Assembly: GCA_963969395.1 (NCBI GenBank)
Contig: OZ017796.1
Coordinates: 47,234,243-47,298,242, forward strand
Direction of reading: 5' to 3'
Source: Pseudoscleropodium purum
Taxonomy: Eukaryota > Streptophyta > Bryopsida > Hypnales > Brachytheciaceae
Length of the DNA stretch: 64,000 bases
Shown here piece by piece: positions 25,427 to 38,176 of the stretch; position 1 is the stretch's first letter; every line of letters starts with the position of its first letter. The notes beneath the pieces were generated by a model. It made no database searches. It was not told the origin of the DNA and saw only the letters and a program-made list of their open reading frames with translations. The position numbers and the translations under genes were made by a program.

Positions 25427-25720
25427 TAGGGTTTAGGGTTTAACAGAGGAAGAGCCTTGCGGAGAATGCAGGGACCTGCGCTTTACCTTGCTTCTGGAGG
25501 CTTCCTCAGCTAGGTCCCTTTCCTTCCTCGTAACGATCCCTCACACACAAATTGTGCCAGTAGCTGCCGCAACTTTTAACTTGTTCATTTCTAAGTTTTT
25601 GAAACCACCTGCCAGGTCCGTCATTCTCCCATTCTACCAGTCGCTTCTTGGCTGCGGTCGTACTTGTTGCGGGAGGTTTAAGGTCAGGTAGCGTGAAGCG
25701 GGAGACTTTAAGCAACAATC
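25427..25720 (+). promoter_or_regulatory. CPN60 copy B promoter with telo-box-like element
   Basis: This is the upstream region of copy B. It begins with tandem TAGGGTTTAGGGTTT at about 25427-25441, the reverse complement of the element at the matching place in copy A. Homology to the copy A promoter then runs to the ATG at 25721 with many differences. Telo-boxes are known in plant promoters of translation and growth genes; activity here is inference. Confidence 0.55.
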
Positions 25721-28700
25721 ATGTATCGTGCGGCGGCGGCATTGGCGTCCCGTGTCAGCAGGTGTGATACCACTTGCACTTCGTCTCTCAAAGAATCGAT
25801 TTTAATCCATCACTGTTGATGTCGATTGTTTCTTGGCGCGATTGGAGAACGGAGGCGGAAATGTTCTTTTGTATGCGGTTTCGTGTTAGGTCATCGGCGA
25901 TCGGAAGATTTTATGATGTCTGTAATTCGTGATCTTCTTTGTTTGCATTTTCCGGTTGCTTTGAAGCGACCTGTTAGATATTGTCGATCCTCTGCTACGT
26001 CGATCGTGAATTCTGGCCTAATTTCGCACCAGCTGACTTCGTTCGTGAACGTGTTCGGCATTGGTAACCGTTTCAGCTTGGGTGATTAATTTTGTGTTGT
26101 GTTCTTTACTTGGTGTGTCTTGCAGGGGACGCTCACTTGTGCAAGTAAAATTTCTCGAAACCGTCCGTTCTGGGTTTTTCCATGGACTATGCAATCTGAA
26201 GATAGCTCTGCTGCTTAATCACCACTGCAGAAGCTCTTGATGAATGTGAATAGTGACGATCACTGTCGTGATTTGGAAGCTGTATATTTTCTTGTTGTAT
26301 TTCTTTACCATAGTTTTCGCAGTGGAGTGTGTAGTTTGAAAAGCACAGCTCCCCTGTAATTAGAATCGGAGTCAAAGAGACTGACAACCGGATTATCCAG
26401 TAGGGTCGACGATCCTACTTCAGCTTTTCGACCAATATGTAGAAGTGTTAAGTTTTGTATATCCCTCTAGAGCTGCGGAGAGATCTTTGGGTGGAGGACC
26501 CTAATCTGTTGAGATAGACTTCCTAATATCACTTTACAAGAAAACCTTCTGCAATTTGAAAGCCGAGGATTGTAGGCCATTGTATGGGAGAGATGACAAT
26601 CCCCATTTCCCCTTCGAGATGCGTGGTCATAGACTTCTAGCGAAGCCATGCTTCCACGACTCTCCCAGAAGTCCTCAATTGTTGTGAAACGATGAGTTGT
26701 TGTTGGTCCCCGTGGTCAGTTGAGGAGACGGGATGAGGTCCCTAACCGTTTTAGTCTCCTCTCTCTTCCAGGATGTCCGGAAGTTGCAGTCCGTTCGCCA
26801 TTTTTCTGCGAAGGATATTCGTTTTGGAGTTGAGGCTCGTTCTCTTATGCTCCAAGGAGTGGAGCAACTTGCCGATGCCGTTCAAGTGACGATGGGACCC
26901 AAGGTGAGCACTCTTGTTTTTCACATGGGATATTCACTTCGTAGTCGAGATCGTGGGCAATCCATGTGCGGGCTCGCGTGTAGTATTGCCATCGCTGAAG
27001 ACGATGTTCGAAGAGGATACCACTTGCAGTTTTCGTCCGTGGTGTAGCGTGTGCCTCGCACGACGTAATTTCTGGTAGCTTTTTCGCATTCTGGATCTGG
27101 ACGTGCGGTGATTTTTTGTTGGTCTATGTTTTCTGTTGATTACGGTGTTGCTGAGAATCCTTCTGATTTTCTTCTGTTTACTGCAGGGCCGCACTGTTGT
27201 GATTGAGCAGTCTTTTGGTTCTCCTAAAGTGACGAAGGATGGTGTCACTGTGGCGAAGAGCATTGAGTTCAAGGACAGGCTTAAGAATTTGGGAGCTTCC
27301 CTTGTGAAATCCGTTGCTAATTCCACAAACGACATCGCTGGAGATGGTAAGTTCAATGAGGTTAGAGAACCCCGTCTGCTTGGAAGTGTTTTGGGGTCTA
27401 CCGTCTTCAGTTCTTAAGCCTCTCTCAAGAACAGAAAACCCTGAAGGATCATAAGTCGTAAATATGGCATCGTTCTTTTGATTGAGAAGTTCTTTGTCCG
27501 TCACTTCGGGTCTTTGTTTTTCCCAGTTTTACACGTTTTCTCGCCAGCACATGCAATGATCTTCATTAACTTTTGGTGATGTAAAGATTTTCCACATTGC
27601 GACTAATCGAATCGGTGTTTGAAGCGTGAAAAACTTATGTTTGAACCGATCGAAACAGCCCAGTGATCCCTGGGATTGGCTGTTGGGGTTTGCAGGAACC
27701 ACTGCTGCAACAGTGCTGACGCGAGCCATCTTTGCGGAGGGTTGCAAGTCCGTAGCTGCTGGAATGAACGCCATGGACTTGCGCAGAGGTATTACGCTGG
27801 CTGTCGATGCTGTTGTGGCTCATCTCAAGAGCCAGGCCAAGATGATCAGCACATCTGAAGAGATTGCCCAGGTGATTCTCGTTTTCGGCTTTAGACACTG
27901 TTTTCTGATCCTGGGTGGACGCTCTCCTGGAGGGGACCCCAGGATCGTGGACTTTTCGTCTGGGTCCTATTCATTGTCATCAATGAAAGCCATAGACATG
28001 TGAAGTTTCTGACTTGATTGTTGTCTTCCCAACTGCTTCATTTTCGACTAGGTGGGCACCATCTCCGCCAATGGAGATCGTGAAATCGGTGACTTGCTCG
28101 CTCGTGCTATGGAGAAGGTTGGCAAGGAGGGCGTGATCACTGTCTCGGTAAGCGGATGTCCGTATGTTCCGACTATGATTTCCATTCCTTCAATAATTCT
28201 GGAAGTGGTGTCTTTTTGTTGGTTTTCCAGTGCTCCAGAGCGTGGATGTGAACGAAGTACTTTCTAATGACTAGGGAGATCTGCTATGCTCGTCTTTGCT
28301 TGTAGGATGGTAAGACCCTTTTCAACGAGCTGGAGGTGGTTGAAGGCATGAAGCTTGATAGGGGATATATTTCTCCGTACTTCATCACCAACGCGAAGAC
28401 TCAGAAAGTGGTGAGTATCGAAATCGCCTTGTTTGGACGTTTGTAGGCTTTTTCGTGAGCCCGCGACGTTAGCAGCCTTGATTCTTGACATGATTTTTGT
28501 TGTTTGTCTGCTTTTGAGGTTTTTTTTGGGAAACACCCGCCTTCGACTTGATTTGATTGTGACTGTTGTGACCATGAACGATGCAGGAGTTGGAAAATGC
28601 TGTGGTCTTGATTCATGAGAAGAAGATCAACAGTCTTCAAGCCATTCTTCCCGTGCTTGAGCTCGTTGTGAGGGTGAGGCGTGATCTGTTTGGGTTCGGT

Positions 28701-31421
28701 TTTCTTTGTGTGATTTGATTTATTACAATGGATGAAGTTTGGGGACTCTTCTTCCTTAAAACTCTCATTCTGTAGATGTTGGCAGAAGTTTTCTACGGAG
28801 CGCTTGTACGCTTTTGATTACATTTTGTGGTTGTTGATGCTGAGTGTGCAAGTTTTTGTGTGTGTCAGGATCAGAAGCCATTGTTGATCATTGCTGAAGA
28901 TGTGGAGAGCGAAGCATTAGCTACGCTAATTGTGAACAAGCTTCGAGGAGGTGTGAAGGTATGCATGGGGTGCTCGTTCGGCGTGATGTTCATATGTCTG
29001 ATTTGGGATGATAGGATGGGTTTGGATTTGAAGACATTGTTCGTGATTGAAATGTAGTTGTTCTAAAATGAGTGTGTCATGTATTTCTGCCACTTCCTCT
29101 CATGCATGATGTGAACCGCGTATCCCTCGATTTGAAATAAGTCTCATTCTTTCATTCTAAATTCCATATTTAAGTGTGAACTTTCGGTTTGGTGAAGTTT
29201 TGCGGATTGGATTGATGTTCCGAGGTGTTCCTTTGTTTGGATCTAGGTTTGTGCTATCAAAGCCCCTGGTTTTGGCGAGAACAGGAAAGCCCTTCTGCAG
29301 GATCTTGCCGTACTCACTGGTGGTCAGGTAGGTCGTTGGTTTTAGTTTTTTTTCAGATTTGAGATCAACTGGAGCAGAAACTTGATGATGACTTTCTGTT
29401 GAATAGTGACCTGTTGTTCTTGACAAGAATGTTGAGTTTTTGTGTCCATTTTCAACAATATTATGAACGTTTGGAATGGCGGGTGCAGCTCGTGAGTGAG
29501 GACCTTGGTTTGAAACTGGAGAAGGTTACACCTGAGATGCTTGGATTTTGCAAAAAGGTTTGTGCTAATCTTTCAACAAGTTGCGTTGTTATGTTGTTTG
29601 TCGTACTTGCTTTTCTTGCACTTGTCTTATCTTAAGTCACATCTGCCCAGTTCTGACGACGTTTTTGTCTCTCAGGTCACAGTATCGAAGGATGACACCA
29701 TTATCTTGGATGGCGGTGGCGACAAGACCATAATTGAAGAGCGTACTGAACAGGTATTGCATCTTGTTTACGGTCTTGGTTTAGATATTTCTGTGGGGTG
29801 TCTGTCCAATCCATTTCGTTTTCTTAGTACCTTTATGGCCTCTTGTCCTATGTGACTTGATGTTGTCGGATTCTTGCCTCAGTCTCGACACCCGTTTTTG
29901 TTTTTATTGACCATTTTCTCCGAAAATGTTGGTCTTTGCAGATTCGGGAGGCTGTGAACAATGCCACTTCTGATTATGACAAGGAGAAATTGCAAGAGCG
30001 GTTGGCGAAACTATCAGGAGGCGTTGCTGTGCTGAAGGTACACTAACTACTTACCTTCTTGGTAGTCCCATTATTTGATAGAGACGGAAGGATTGGTTCT
30101 GACATGCCGATTTTTCGTGTGGGTCGGTTTGAGTTCGATCGGGCATTGATGTTTTTCGTTTGTGATTTCAGATTGGAGGAGCAAGCGAAGTGGAGGTGAA
30201 TGAGAAGAAGGATCGCGTCACTGACGCTCTGAATGCCACGAAGGCCGCTGTTGAGGAGGGAATTGTACCTGGTACGTTCGTCCCATCCCTACCAGGTGTC
30301 CAGTGGGAGTGATTCTGGCTTGTTTGTTTCAATGAATATCTTGACACAAACTAGGGTCTCCTTTTGTCTAGGGCTACTGCATGGCTTGTTGATTTCCTGA
30401 ATCTGGGTTCTTCTTCGCTTTGCCTTATTTTTGATAATGAGTGTGTGTTGTTCCCTGATTTGAATTAGGTGGAGGTGTTGCTCTGTTGTATGCTTCTCGG
30501 GAGCTTGACAAGATCCAAGCTGCCAACTTCGATCAGAAGATCGGAGTGCAAATCATTCAGAATGCTCTGAAGGTACAGTTTCGTATCCCGGGAAGCATTG
30601 AGGAACCTAGACCTTTGTCATTCTTTCTGGAAACTGATTAGATTTAAACTTGGGTTCTTCTTGCTCTATTCGGAATCTGTGTTAGCTGTGTTTTAGTGGA
30701 CGTGAACATGAATGACGGCCACAGTGCATCCAGGAGTAGAGACTTTGATGTCTTCATTAGTTTTTGCGACATTTTAGCTTTTTCAGATATTTCTGTGAAA
30801 TTGTACGCTTGTTTTTTCAGATGCCTGCCTTTACAATTGCTCAAAACGCTGGAGTTGAGGGGGCTGTGGTGGTTGGGAAGCTGTTGGAACAAACGAACCT
30901 GAACATTGGTTACGATGCTGCTAAAGGTTGTCCGACATTTCTTTTTTTGCCGACTTTTTCTTTCCTGTAGTGTGAATCCTATTTTGTTGTGAATGGAAAC
31001 ATCATTTCGGTAGTCAGCATGCTGCGCAGTTGTTGATGTTGATGATGTCCTTGACATGTGCAGCTGAGTATGTCGACATGGTGAAGGCAGGAATTATTGA
31101 CCCAGTGAAGGTTATCAGAACAGCTCTCGTTGATGCTGCCAGGTACTGTCTTGAGGTTTCACCTTGAATGCATCGGGTTGGTTTGGGTGAAGTATCTTGA
31201 GCTTTCTTGGTTTCCGAAATGTTGGATTGTTTTCTGAGTTTGTTTCCATGGGATCTTGAGTCTAGTATACTGATTTTGTTTCTTTCCTTGTTTGTGTGTG
31301 CAGTGTTGCATCTCTGATGACGACAACTGAAGCTGTTATCGCCGACTCCAAACAAGCCGATGAGAAGGAAATGATGGGTGGCATGGGCGGCGGAATGGGA
31401 GGGATGGGAGGCATGTACTAG
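25721..31421 (+). CDS. CPN60: Mitochondrial chaperonin 60 (CPN60/HSP60), copy B, 18 exons
   Basis: Second complete mitochondrial CPN60, facing away from copy A. Exons: 25721-25761, 26126-26144, 26772-26903, 27187-27346, 27696-27871, 28052-28147, 28306-28410, 28587-28673, 28869-28958, 29247-29327, 29489-29557, 29676-29753, 29942-30037, 30172-30271, 30469-30572, 30821-30926, 31064-31142, 31304-31421. The sum is 1737 nt, or 578 residues plus stop. Role and motifs are as in copy A, and the predicted proteins look identical. From 25882 to 31673 the DNA is an apparently perfect inverted match of 1-5792, introns and 3' flank included. Upstream of 25882 the two copies differ by many substitutions and small indels, so the promoters could drive different expression. 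Both copies are open, with no frameshift or stop visible, so neither looks like a pseudogene. Confidence 0.95.
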
Positions 31422-31673
31422 ATGTAGGGTTTAGTTTTAGATAATTTTTCAGCAGTGCGCTGAGTTTGAGGGGATTCGCACTCGTTCTACGACTTGAGAG
31501 GACTGATCGGGGAGTTCGTCTGGACTAGTTGCTAGAACACGCGGCACATTTCGGCCACACAATGTAATCAAAGAGTCGGCATTGTTACCTTCAAATCTTT
31601 CCTCTACAGAGATTTATGCAAGGGAGAAGGATTTGACTAGTTTCGTGGGGTTTTTTTCCTTCCTTTCGTTTGA
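25882..31673 (+). repeat. Inverted repeat arm B (identical to 1-5792)
   Basis: Reverse complement of arm A with no visible difference. The inner edge at 25882 is sharp and falls inside CPN60 intron 1, where copy A has an extra 15 bp. The outer edge cannot be fixed because the window begins at its partner. Confidence 0.95.
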
Positions 31674-34600
31674 GCTGTGTTGATGATGGCGTAGTTTATC
31701 GACGCATTGGAGGAGATTTGTTAAGCGAACAGTGGGTAATCTGTACCAGCGTTTTGAGATGGATCGCTATTGGGGTTGACTTTTCTTGAAGATCACATTA
31801 ATGAAGTTCGATCCACGACGAAAGTCGAGTGAGCAATATGTTGTTATTTTTCGCTTTCCAGATGGCTGAAGTCTTCGTTTGAAACATGAGTAGCTTTCAA
31901 AGTGTTCGTGAGGTGAGAAGCTGAGCCGATAACTGCTTATTGAAGGTTTATGTTCTGTGGGCAGCCTTCTTGATCATGGAGGAAAGTTGTAAGAGAAATC
32001 GATCGTGGTGGTATGCTGGAAGGACGGTTTGGGCCCTTGGGATGGTCAACTAGGCTTTGTGCATATTGAGGAGATATATGATTATCATCCCTTTTTTTGT
32101 GCATCTTTATTTTTAATGCTATATTTGCATCATTCAGTCAACTTCAAGGCTTTTTAGTGGGGGATTTTCTTTTTCTTCATATAGGTTTTACCAAAAAATC
32201 ATACAGTAACTTAATGTATTTTGAGCTTTTTCTTGTCCAAGACTTGATTTTGGCATTCAAAATGATTTTTGTTCTGTTTGAGCAAAAGTGACAAAATGAA
32301 GCTATTGAGTGTAGTTTCTAGTCTACTAGAAATCTTGTAAAATTACTTCAAATAATCATGTTAGTGAGGATTGAAGTGAGTATTTGTAACCTTGATACTA
32401 AATGTCAAGTGATATGGAAATTTCTCTATATCACAATGTTCTACATAGTAATTTACTTTTAATCCAAAATTTTTTGTTAATATAATCAATGATTAAGTTG
32501 CCTATAACATTATTGGAATTGAGTTGTGAATGTATGATTAGTGTGTTAATTTGAATATCACTACATTGTGTGTATTTGTCAACTTAGAGTATTATTGTTG
32601 TTTGTTGTTGTAAAGTTGGTACACCGAAATGTGCCATTAACCTTAAACTGCCATCTATACTATGTGTTAATCTCCAAAGTTAGTTCAGAACTTATGTGGA
32701 AGAAACACTTTTAGAACCAAACTTTGTTCCTTAATGACTTTTGCATACAATATCCAAATGCCATGTTCTTTGGTGTGTTGGAATGTGAGTCTAATTAAGG
32801 AGTGAAGCAAAATCCCAAGTTGGTGTAAAGATGTACCAACAAATCATAATAAAATCAAGTTGTTTCTAATTGTGTTGGAATGTGAGCTTATCAAGTCAAT
32901 TTGAAGTCAAGTTGTCCCTCTATTATTGGAAAGTTGGAGCAAGTGGTTGGTGAAAAAGAATACCAAGTTGGAGTAATAAAAGAGAATAAAAAGAATCAAA
33001 TTAGAAGTTAATGTTATCAAATTCTTGTAGCCTCTAAGAGTGGAATGTACCATTGAAATTAGGCCTAGTTGGTGACGAAATCTATTGTGATCTTAAATTT
33101 TGCTTACTTGGTGGATGAAAATCAACTAGTTTCATAGAAATCCCTATTTGTCATCCTCTTTCCAAATGAATTTTATATATTATAGATTGTTTTCTAATTG
33201 GGTAATTAAAACCTTGATCTACATTGCCATCCTAGCACTTTCTTAAAAAGTGAAGAAAAAAAGTTGGTTTGTATCCACACTTATTTGGGTTTAAAAACTT
33301 TGGAATGTGCAATCTACATTATCAAAAAGAAGGATGTTTTTTCATTCTTTTCTATACTTAAGAGTGCAAAGTTTGATGTTTGATATACATTTTTCTCCCA
33401 TAAAGGCCACATCCTAGTAAAGATGACCACAAGAAAAAGAAAATCAATTTCCTTAAACAAACAACTTTTCTTTCTTAAAAGGTGCATCTTGTTAGGAAAA
33501 TTCACAAAAGGGGTGACTACTAGTGGGATGACCATGGGAAGAAGAAAGGTGAATCTCCTTGCTAAATTAGTGTAAAATGTGCCAAATTAGTGGAAATAGT
33601 ACTAAATTATTGTAAAATTTGCTATTCTAGTTCTAATTGTGCCAAATTTAGTAGAAATCCCCCTAAATTATTGCAAAATATTTTAAATTATTGAAAACTC
33701 CTATTTTTATTAGTGTTTTATTCACTATACTAGAATTTTAGTAATAGTTTTAGTTTAACAAAAAAAATTATTTTATTTTTGTTATTTATTATATTTTTTG
33801 TTTACAATTTATTTATAGTTTCATTTTCTTCTTGTAGTCTTTTTTTTTAAATTGCATTTTTTGTATTTTATATTTTGTAGGTGTGTAATTTGATTCTACT
33901 TTCATTTCCTACTTGTTGTATTTGGTTTTCATTTTGGTTTTTATTTTGTCATCATTTTACCATTTGCCTAATTTGGTTACTCTACCAAATCTTCCTTAAC
34001 ATCTTTTTAGTTTTAAATCCCTATTTGTTCTTTAGAATTTTCCCCTAATTTTTTCTAATGGCATTTTTTAGATTTTTTGCCGTAACTTCCCATGTTCCTA
34101 ATATTTGTTTGGAAAAACTCCCTAACTATTAGTTATAGTTTAATCCAAATTGCTAACACTTCTAAACTTAAAAATTCATACATAATGTTCAAAATTTTCC
34201 ATTCACTAAAAGGTGAACCATTATGATGGTTTACATCCCAATTCACCAACGCTTGTACAAAATGTTTGACTTGGAAGACTACATGGCTATACACTATGAA
34301 CACAACAAGGCAAACTTATTGGGCCTTATTAATATAGCCAATACTAGGGTAGTAGGGTAAAAATATGGTTTGACTATGGAAGTAGAAGCATGACTACCAA
34401 CACTTATTGTCTCTAACTGTAGCCCAAATACAATAGGACAATAGTGAATAGGTTACACATATTTGTAGGAAGCTCATTGGATCAAAAAAAATCAAGCATT
34501 GATATTTCTTTGTTTAACTTGCCAGTGGACACGAGAATGTATCTTGACAAGTTTTCATAAAAGAACCACATCAAAAGGGATTATTATTTGATGCAAGAAG

Positions 34601-35014
34601 TGTTTTGATAAGAACCCAAGGACAACTTTATGACCTTATAAATGAAACAACATTGCATTAGCCAACCATCCTAAATACCATTTATTCTTATTTGCATAAT
34701 AAATATGAAACTTGTACATAGGCCATTTTAATATGTTTGCAATCACCTAAAGAATTGTTGAATTTTTTGAAAGCTAATATATCTTGAGTCACATGTGAGC
34801 CAATACGTTAAGTACATGCAACATGATTATCTATTATAGTAGTTGAGTATATAGGTAATTAGTAAGATGTATCTTTTCATAATGTAGGTATTCTATTGTA
34901 TATTCAAATACTATACTACTACATCTAGAGAGTAGACGTTTCAAAATGCTTTGAAAATACAAGTTTTTGAATGAAATATCCAGTCACCTTTTCTAAATTT
35001 GTCTACTATTCATT
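31674..35014. other. Gene-poor spacer 3' of CPN60 copy B
   Basis: This is AT-rich sequence. TGTTGGAATGTGAG occurs twice near 32776 and 32873, and AAATTAGTGGAAAT-like words recur around 33570-33690, suggesting low-order duplications. No gene was recognised. Confidence 0.4.
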
Positions 35015-36522
35015 TTAACCCCTAAAAAAACAAATTCCATTTTGTGATAACATAGCAATTTTAAGTAGTTCACTACAAATAGAATTTTTTTTCTTTGAAA
35101 TTTTCACATATGTGTCCAAGGAGTAGCTTTAAAGCCCAACAAGTTTCACAACTTTTCACTATAGGGTTCAAAAATTATTGCATGATATATAATTTTCAAT
35201 ACTCGTCAGGTAGTCCAAAAATTTCTTAAAAAATCATTTTTTTCAAAAATTTGAATTTGAATTTGATTTTATAGATTTATATATACATGGGAAGCTTTGA
35301 ACTATTCTATTTTGATTTATGAGATGAAAGTTATGAGGTGTTCTAGTTTGTAAATAGTTATGGATTTCCTACTCTAAAATAAACTTTGGAGTCCTTTATT
35401 TAATTCTATTTTGAATATTTTTTGAAAAAAATAAAAATATATGATGTATATTATTTATTACTACATTACAAACAATGGGGTTGGAATTTTTTAATTACAC
35501 AATTACATTATTAACAATTTAGTATTTTGAATCATTTTCTACTTCTTTCTACTTACTATTCTTTTCTTGTATGTTGTGCAATTCCAAATTATCTAAATTT
35601 TTTCAAGCATGTAGCCAACTTACTTGAAGCCAATGAATCCAAAGAGTTACTACCATTTTTTGGAAATTTTTTCATAAAAATGTGACCTTGTGAAGTGGAG
35701 TTTAGCAGTTACTGCCACTTTTCAATGCATTGTGACACTTTGTGTTACACAATACACTAAAATTTCAAAAAATTTATATCCAACTACCCCTCCCCCCTCT
35801 TGTAATTTTAGAAACCAACTTGTTTGACAATCAATATGGGACAATTCATCCCGTATCTATATTTGGTATTGTATCCGTATCCGGTATCATATTCAATATT
35901 TAGTATGTATTCATATGTGATATTGTATTTGTATCAAATACTGTATCTAGTATCTATATTCAATATTTCATATGTATTCATATGCGACATTGTATCCATA
36001 TCCGATATTGTATTTAGTATTCAATATGTATTTGTATGCAGTATTATATCCATATTTGATACCATATTCAATATTTAGTACGTACTTCATATTTGTACGG
36101 CTCAGGTTAAATCTTACAAAATCAATGGCGTATGATTTTTTGAGAAATCAAAGGCAATTTTGAGGGTAAGCATTTTTTTTTTAAATCAATGGCTTGTAAA
36201 TTTTTTGAGAGAGGCAAGGGGGCAACTAATGCAAACTAAGGTGGTATGCTTCTTTTCAATGCATTGACCTTGTGAAGTGGAGTTGCCCAATTTTTTGCAA
36301 GGCCCCCAAAAGGATTTTTGTTAATTAAAATGCTCATATCTTGCAATCTATAAGGTAGAAAATTCTGAAATATTTTCTACATCTTTTCAAACTATAATAC
36401 TACAAGATCCTATGGCTTTGTGTGTTCAAAAATGTTTTTCTTCTAAAATTTGGTACTTGTATTAGAAATGATGGTTTGGGAGCATCTCTAGTGAAAACAT
36501 AGTCTTTGACCTTTAGGGATTG
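35015..36522. mobile_element. TTAACCCCTAAA-family element with internal insertion
   Basis: The left end TTAACCCCTAAA is at 35015 and the right end CCTTTAGGGAT at 36510-36520. The interior matches 37050-37995 in order, but about 550 bp of unrelated sequence (about 35720-36255) interrupts it. CTTTTCAATGCATTG occurs at both edges of the insertion, and TTGTGAAGTGGAGTT is also repeated there. Confidence 0.6.
35855..36095. repeat. Degenerate tandem repeat (GTATC/ATTCAATAT minisatellite)
   Basis: About four units of roughly 55-65 bp built from TATTGTATC, ATATTCAATATTTAGTATG and TATTCATATG words. Units differ by substitutions and small indels. It forms most of the insertion inside the element at 35015-36522. 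The open frames here are repeat artefacts rich in Tyr, Ile and Ser. Confidence 0.7.
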
Positions 36523-37049
36523 ATCTCCAAATATTGTCCTTTGTCCAAGTGGAGGTCTATGTATGCCAAATGGGCAAAACATCCATCTACGGGGTCCTCA
36601 AGCCACAATAAGCATTCAGCTAGCATGCCTACAGGTTATTCCTAATTTTAATTCCTATCTATGATGTCTATCCATCCAATTCGTTGAAGATGTTTGTCTA
36701 GTCATGCAATCCATTGTTTCATAACTTGAGGTGGTCCTTCTTCTAGGGGCCATCTATCCATCTATAGGGATTGTTGCAATGTTCCATCTATTGGATTCAT
36801 GAACTTTGTTGAATAAGTCCGTCGATATGGATTTGTCCAAATTCTAAAGGGACTGTCAAGTTTGTTCGATGGTTTGTTTCCTGTCTCTTTTCAAACATCA
36901 CCTTGATAGCATATGATGAATCCATGTAGTATAAGAAGACTTAAAAAACAAAACCAAAAGAATCTCCTTGTAATGGTTCTTTAAATGTAGAAGGTCATTA
37001 TGTAGAAACTATCTATTAAAAAGAGGTAGACAACCTACTTTCCAATTGA

Positions 37050-37995
37050 TTAACCCCTAAAGCCTTGAACCCCATTCTTTGGCAATATAGCGATTTTGGA
37101 TAGCTCACTATAGATGGAGTTTTTATTTTTTTCTTTGAAATTTTAATATGACATGTGCCCGAGGAGTAACTTTAAGACCCAACAATTTTTATAACTTTTG
37201 ACTACATGACTAAGAAATTAATGTATGAAATGTAATTTTCAGCACTAGGCAAGTAGCCAGGGCAGCAAAAAAAATTCTTCAAAAACCACTCTTTTCAAAA
37301 ATTAAAATTTGAAATTGATTCTTTAGATTTATATCTACATGGAAAGCTTTGAATCATTGCATTTGGATGGATGAATCAAAAGTTATGAGGAATTTTAGTT
37401 TGGGGTAGTTTGTAGATAGTTATGGAATCTCTACTCCAAAACAAACTTTGAAGCCCTTTATTTTACTTAATTTTAAATATTTTTGGAAAAAATAAAAAAC
37501 TTTGTGTACATTGTTTATTACAAGATCAAAACCATTGGGATAGGCATTTTTCAATTCCATAAAGAAATTATTAACAACTTAGTACTTTGAATCATTTTCT
37601 ACTTCATTCTACTTACTATTTTTTTCCTACATGTTGCACAATTCCAAATGATCTAAAAATTTTCAAAAATATAGCCAACTTGCTTTGAAGAATGAATTCA
37701 AAGAGTAACCACCATTTGGACATTTTTTCATGCAAATGGGACCTTGTGAAGTGTAGCTGCTTGGATTTTTGCAAGGAAAAAAAAAGGATTTTTGTGAGTT
37801 CAAACGTTAATATCTTGCAATTGACACAGTAAAAATTTCTGAAATTTTTACCACATCTTCTCAAAATATTTTACTACAAGATCCTACAGTTACTTGTGTT
37901 TTAAAATTTAAAAAAAAAAATTGGGTACTTGTACTAGAAATAGTAGTTTTAGAGCATTTTTGGTGAAAATATAGTCAAAAACCTTTAGGGGTTAA
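37050..37995. mobile_element. TTAACCCCTAAAG-ended element, direct orientation
   Basis: A 946-bp unit with inverted ends TTAACCCCTAAAG (37050) and CCTTTAGGGGTTAA (37982-37995). No long open frame, so it is non-autonomous. Internal landmarks are ATATCTACATGGAAAGCTTT, AAAAGTTATGAGGA and TACTTGTACTAGAAATA. An inverted copy follows 181 bp downstream. Confidence 0.7.
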
Positions 37996-38176
37996 CACTC
38001 CCCTTGTTTTGACAAAACATAATGACTGAAAACTAAAAAAAACTTAGAAAGTAGGGCATAGTGTCACTATGCATTGTAAAGAGGCAAGAATTGCTTGCCT
38101 GTTTTTAAATGTAGAAGGTCACATTATCTGTTGTTTTGTATCTAAGATCACTTTTGATGTAGGAAAATCACTTATT

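Noticed and set aside
35824..36163. Tyr/Ile/Ser-rich open frames
   Set aside because: Translation of a degenerate tandem repeat, not a gene.
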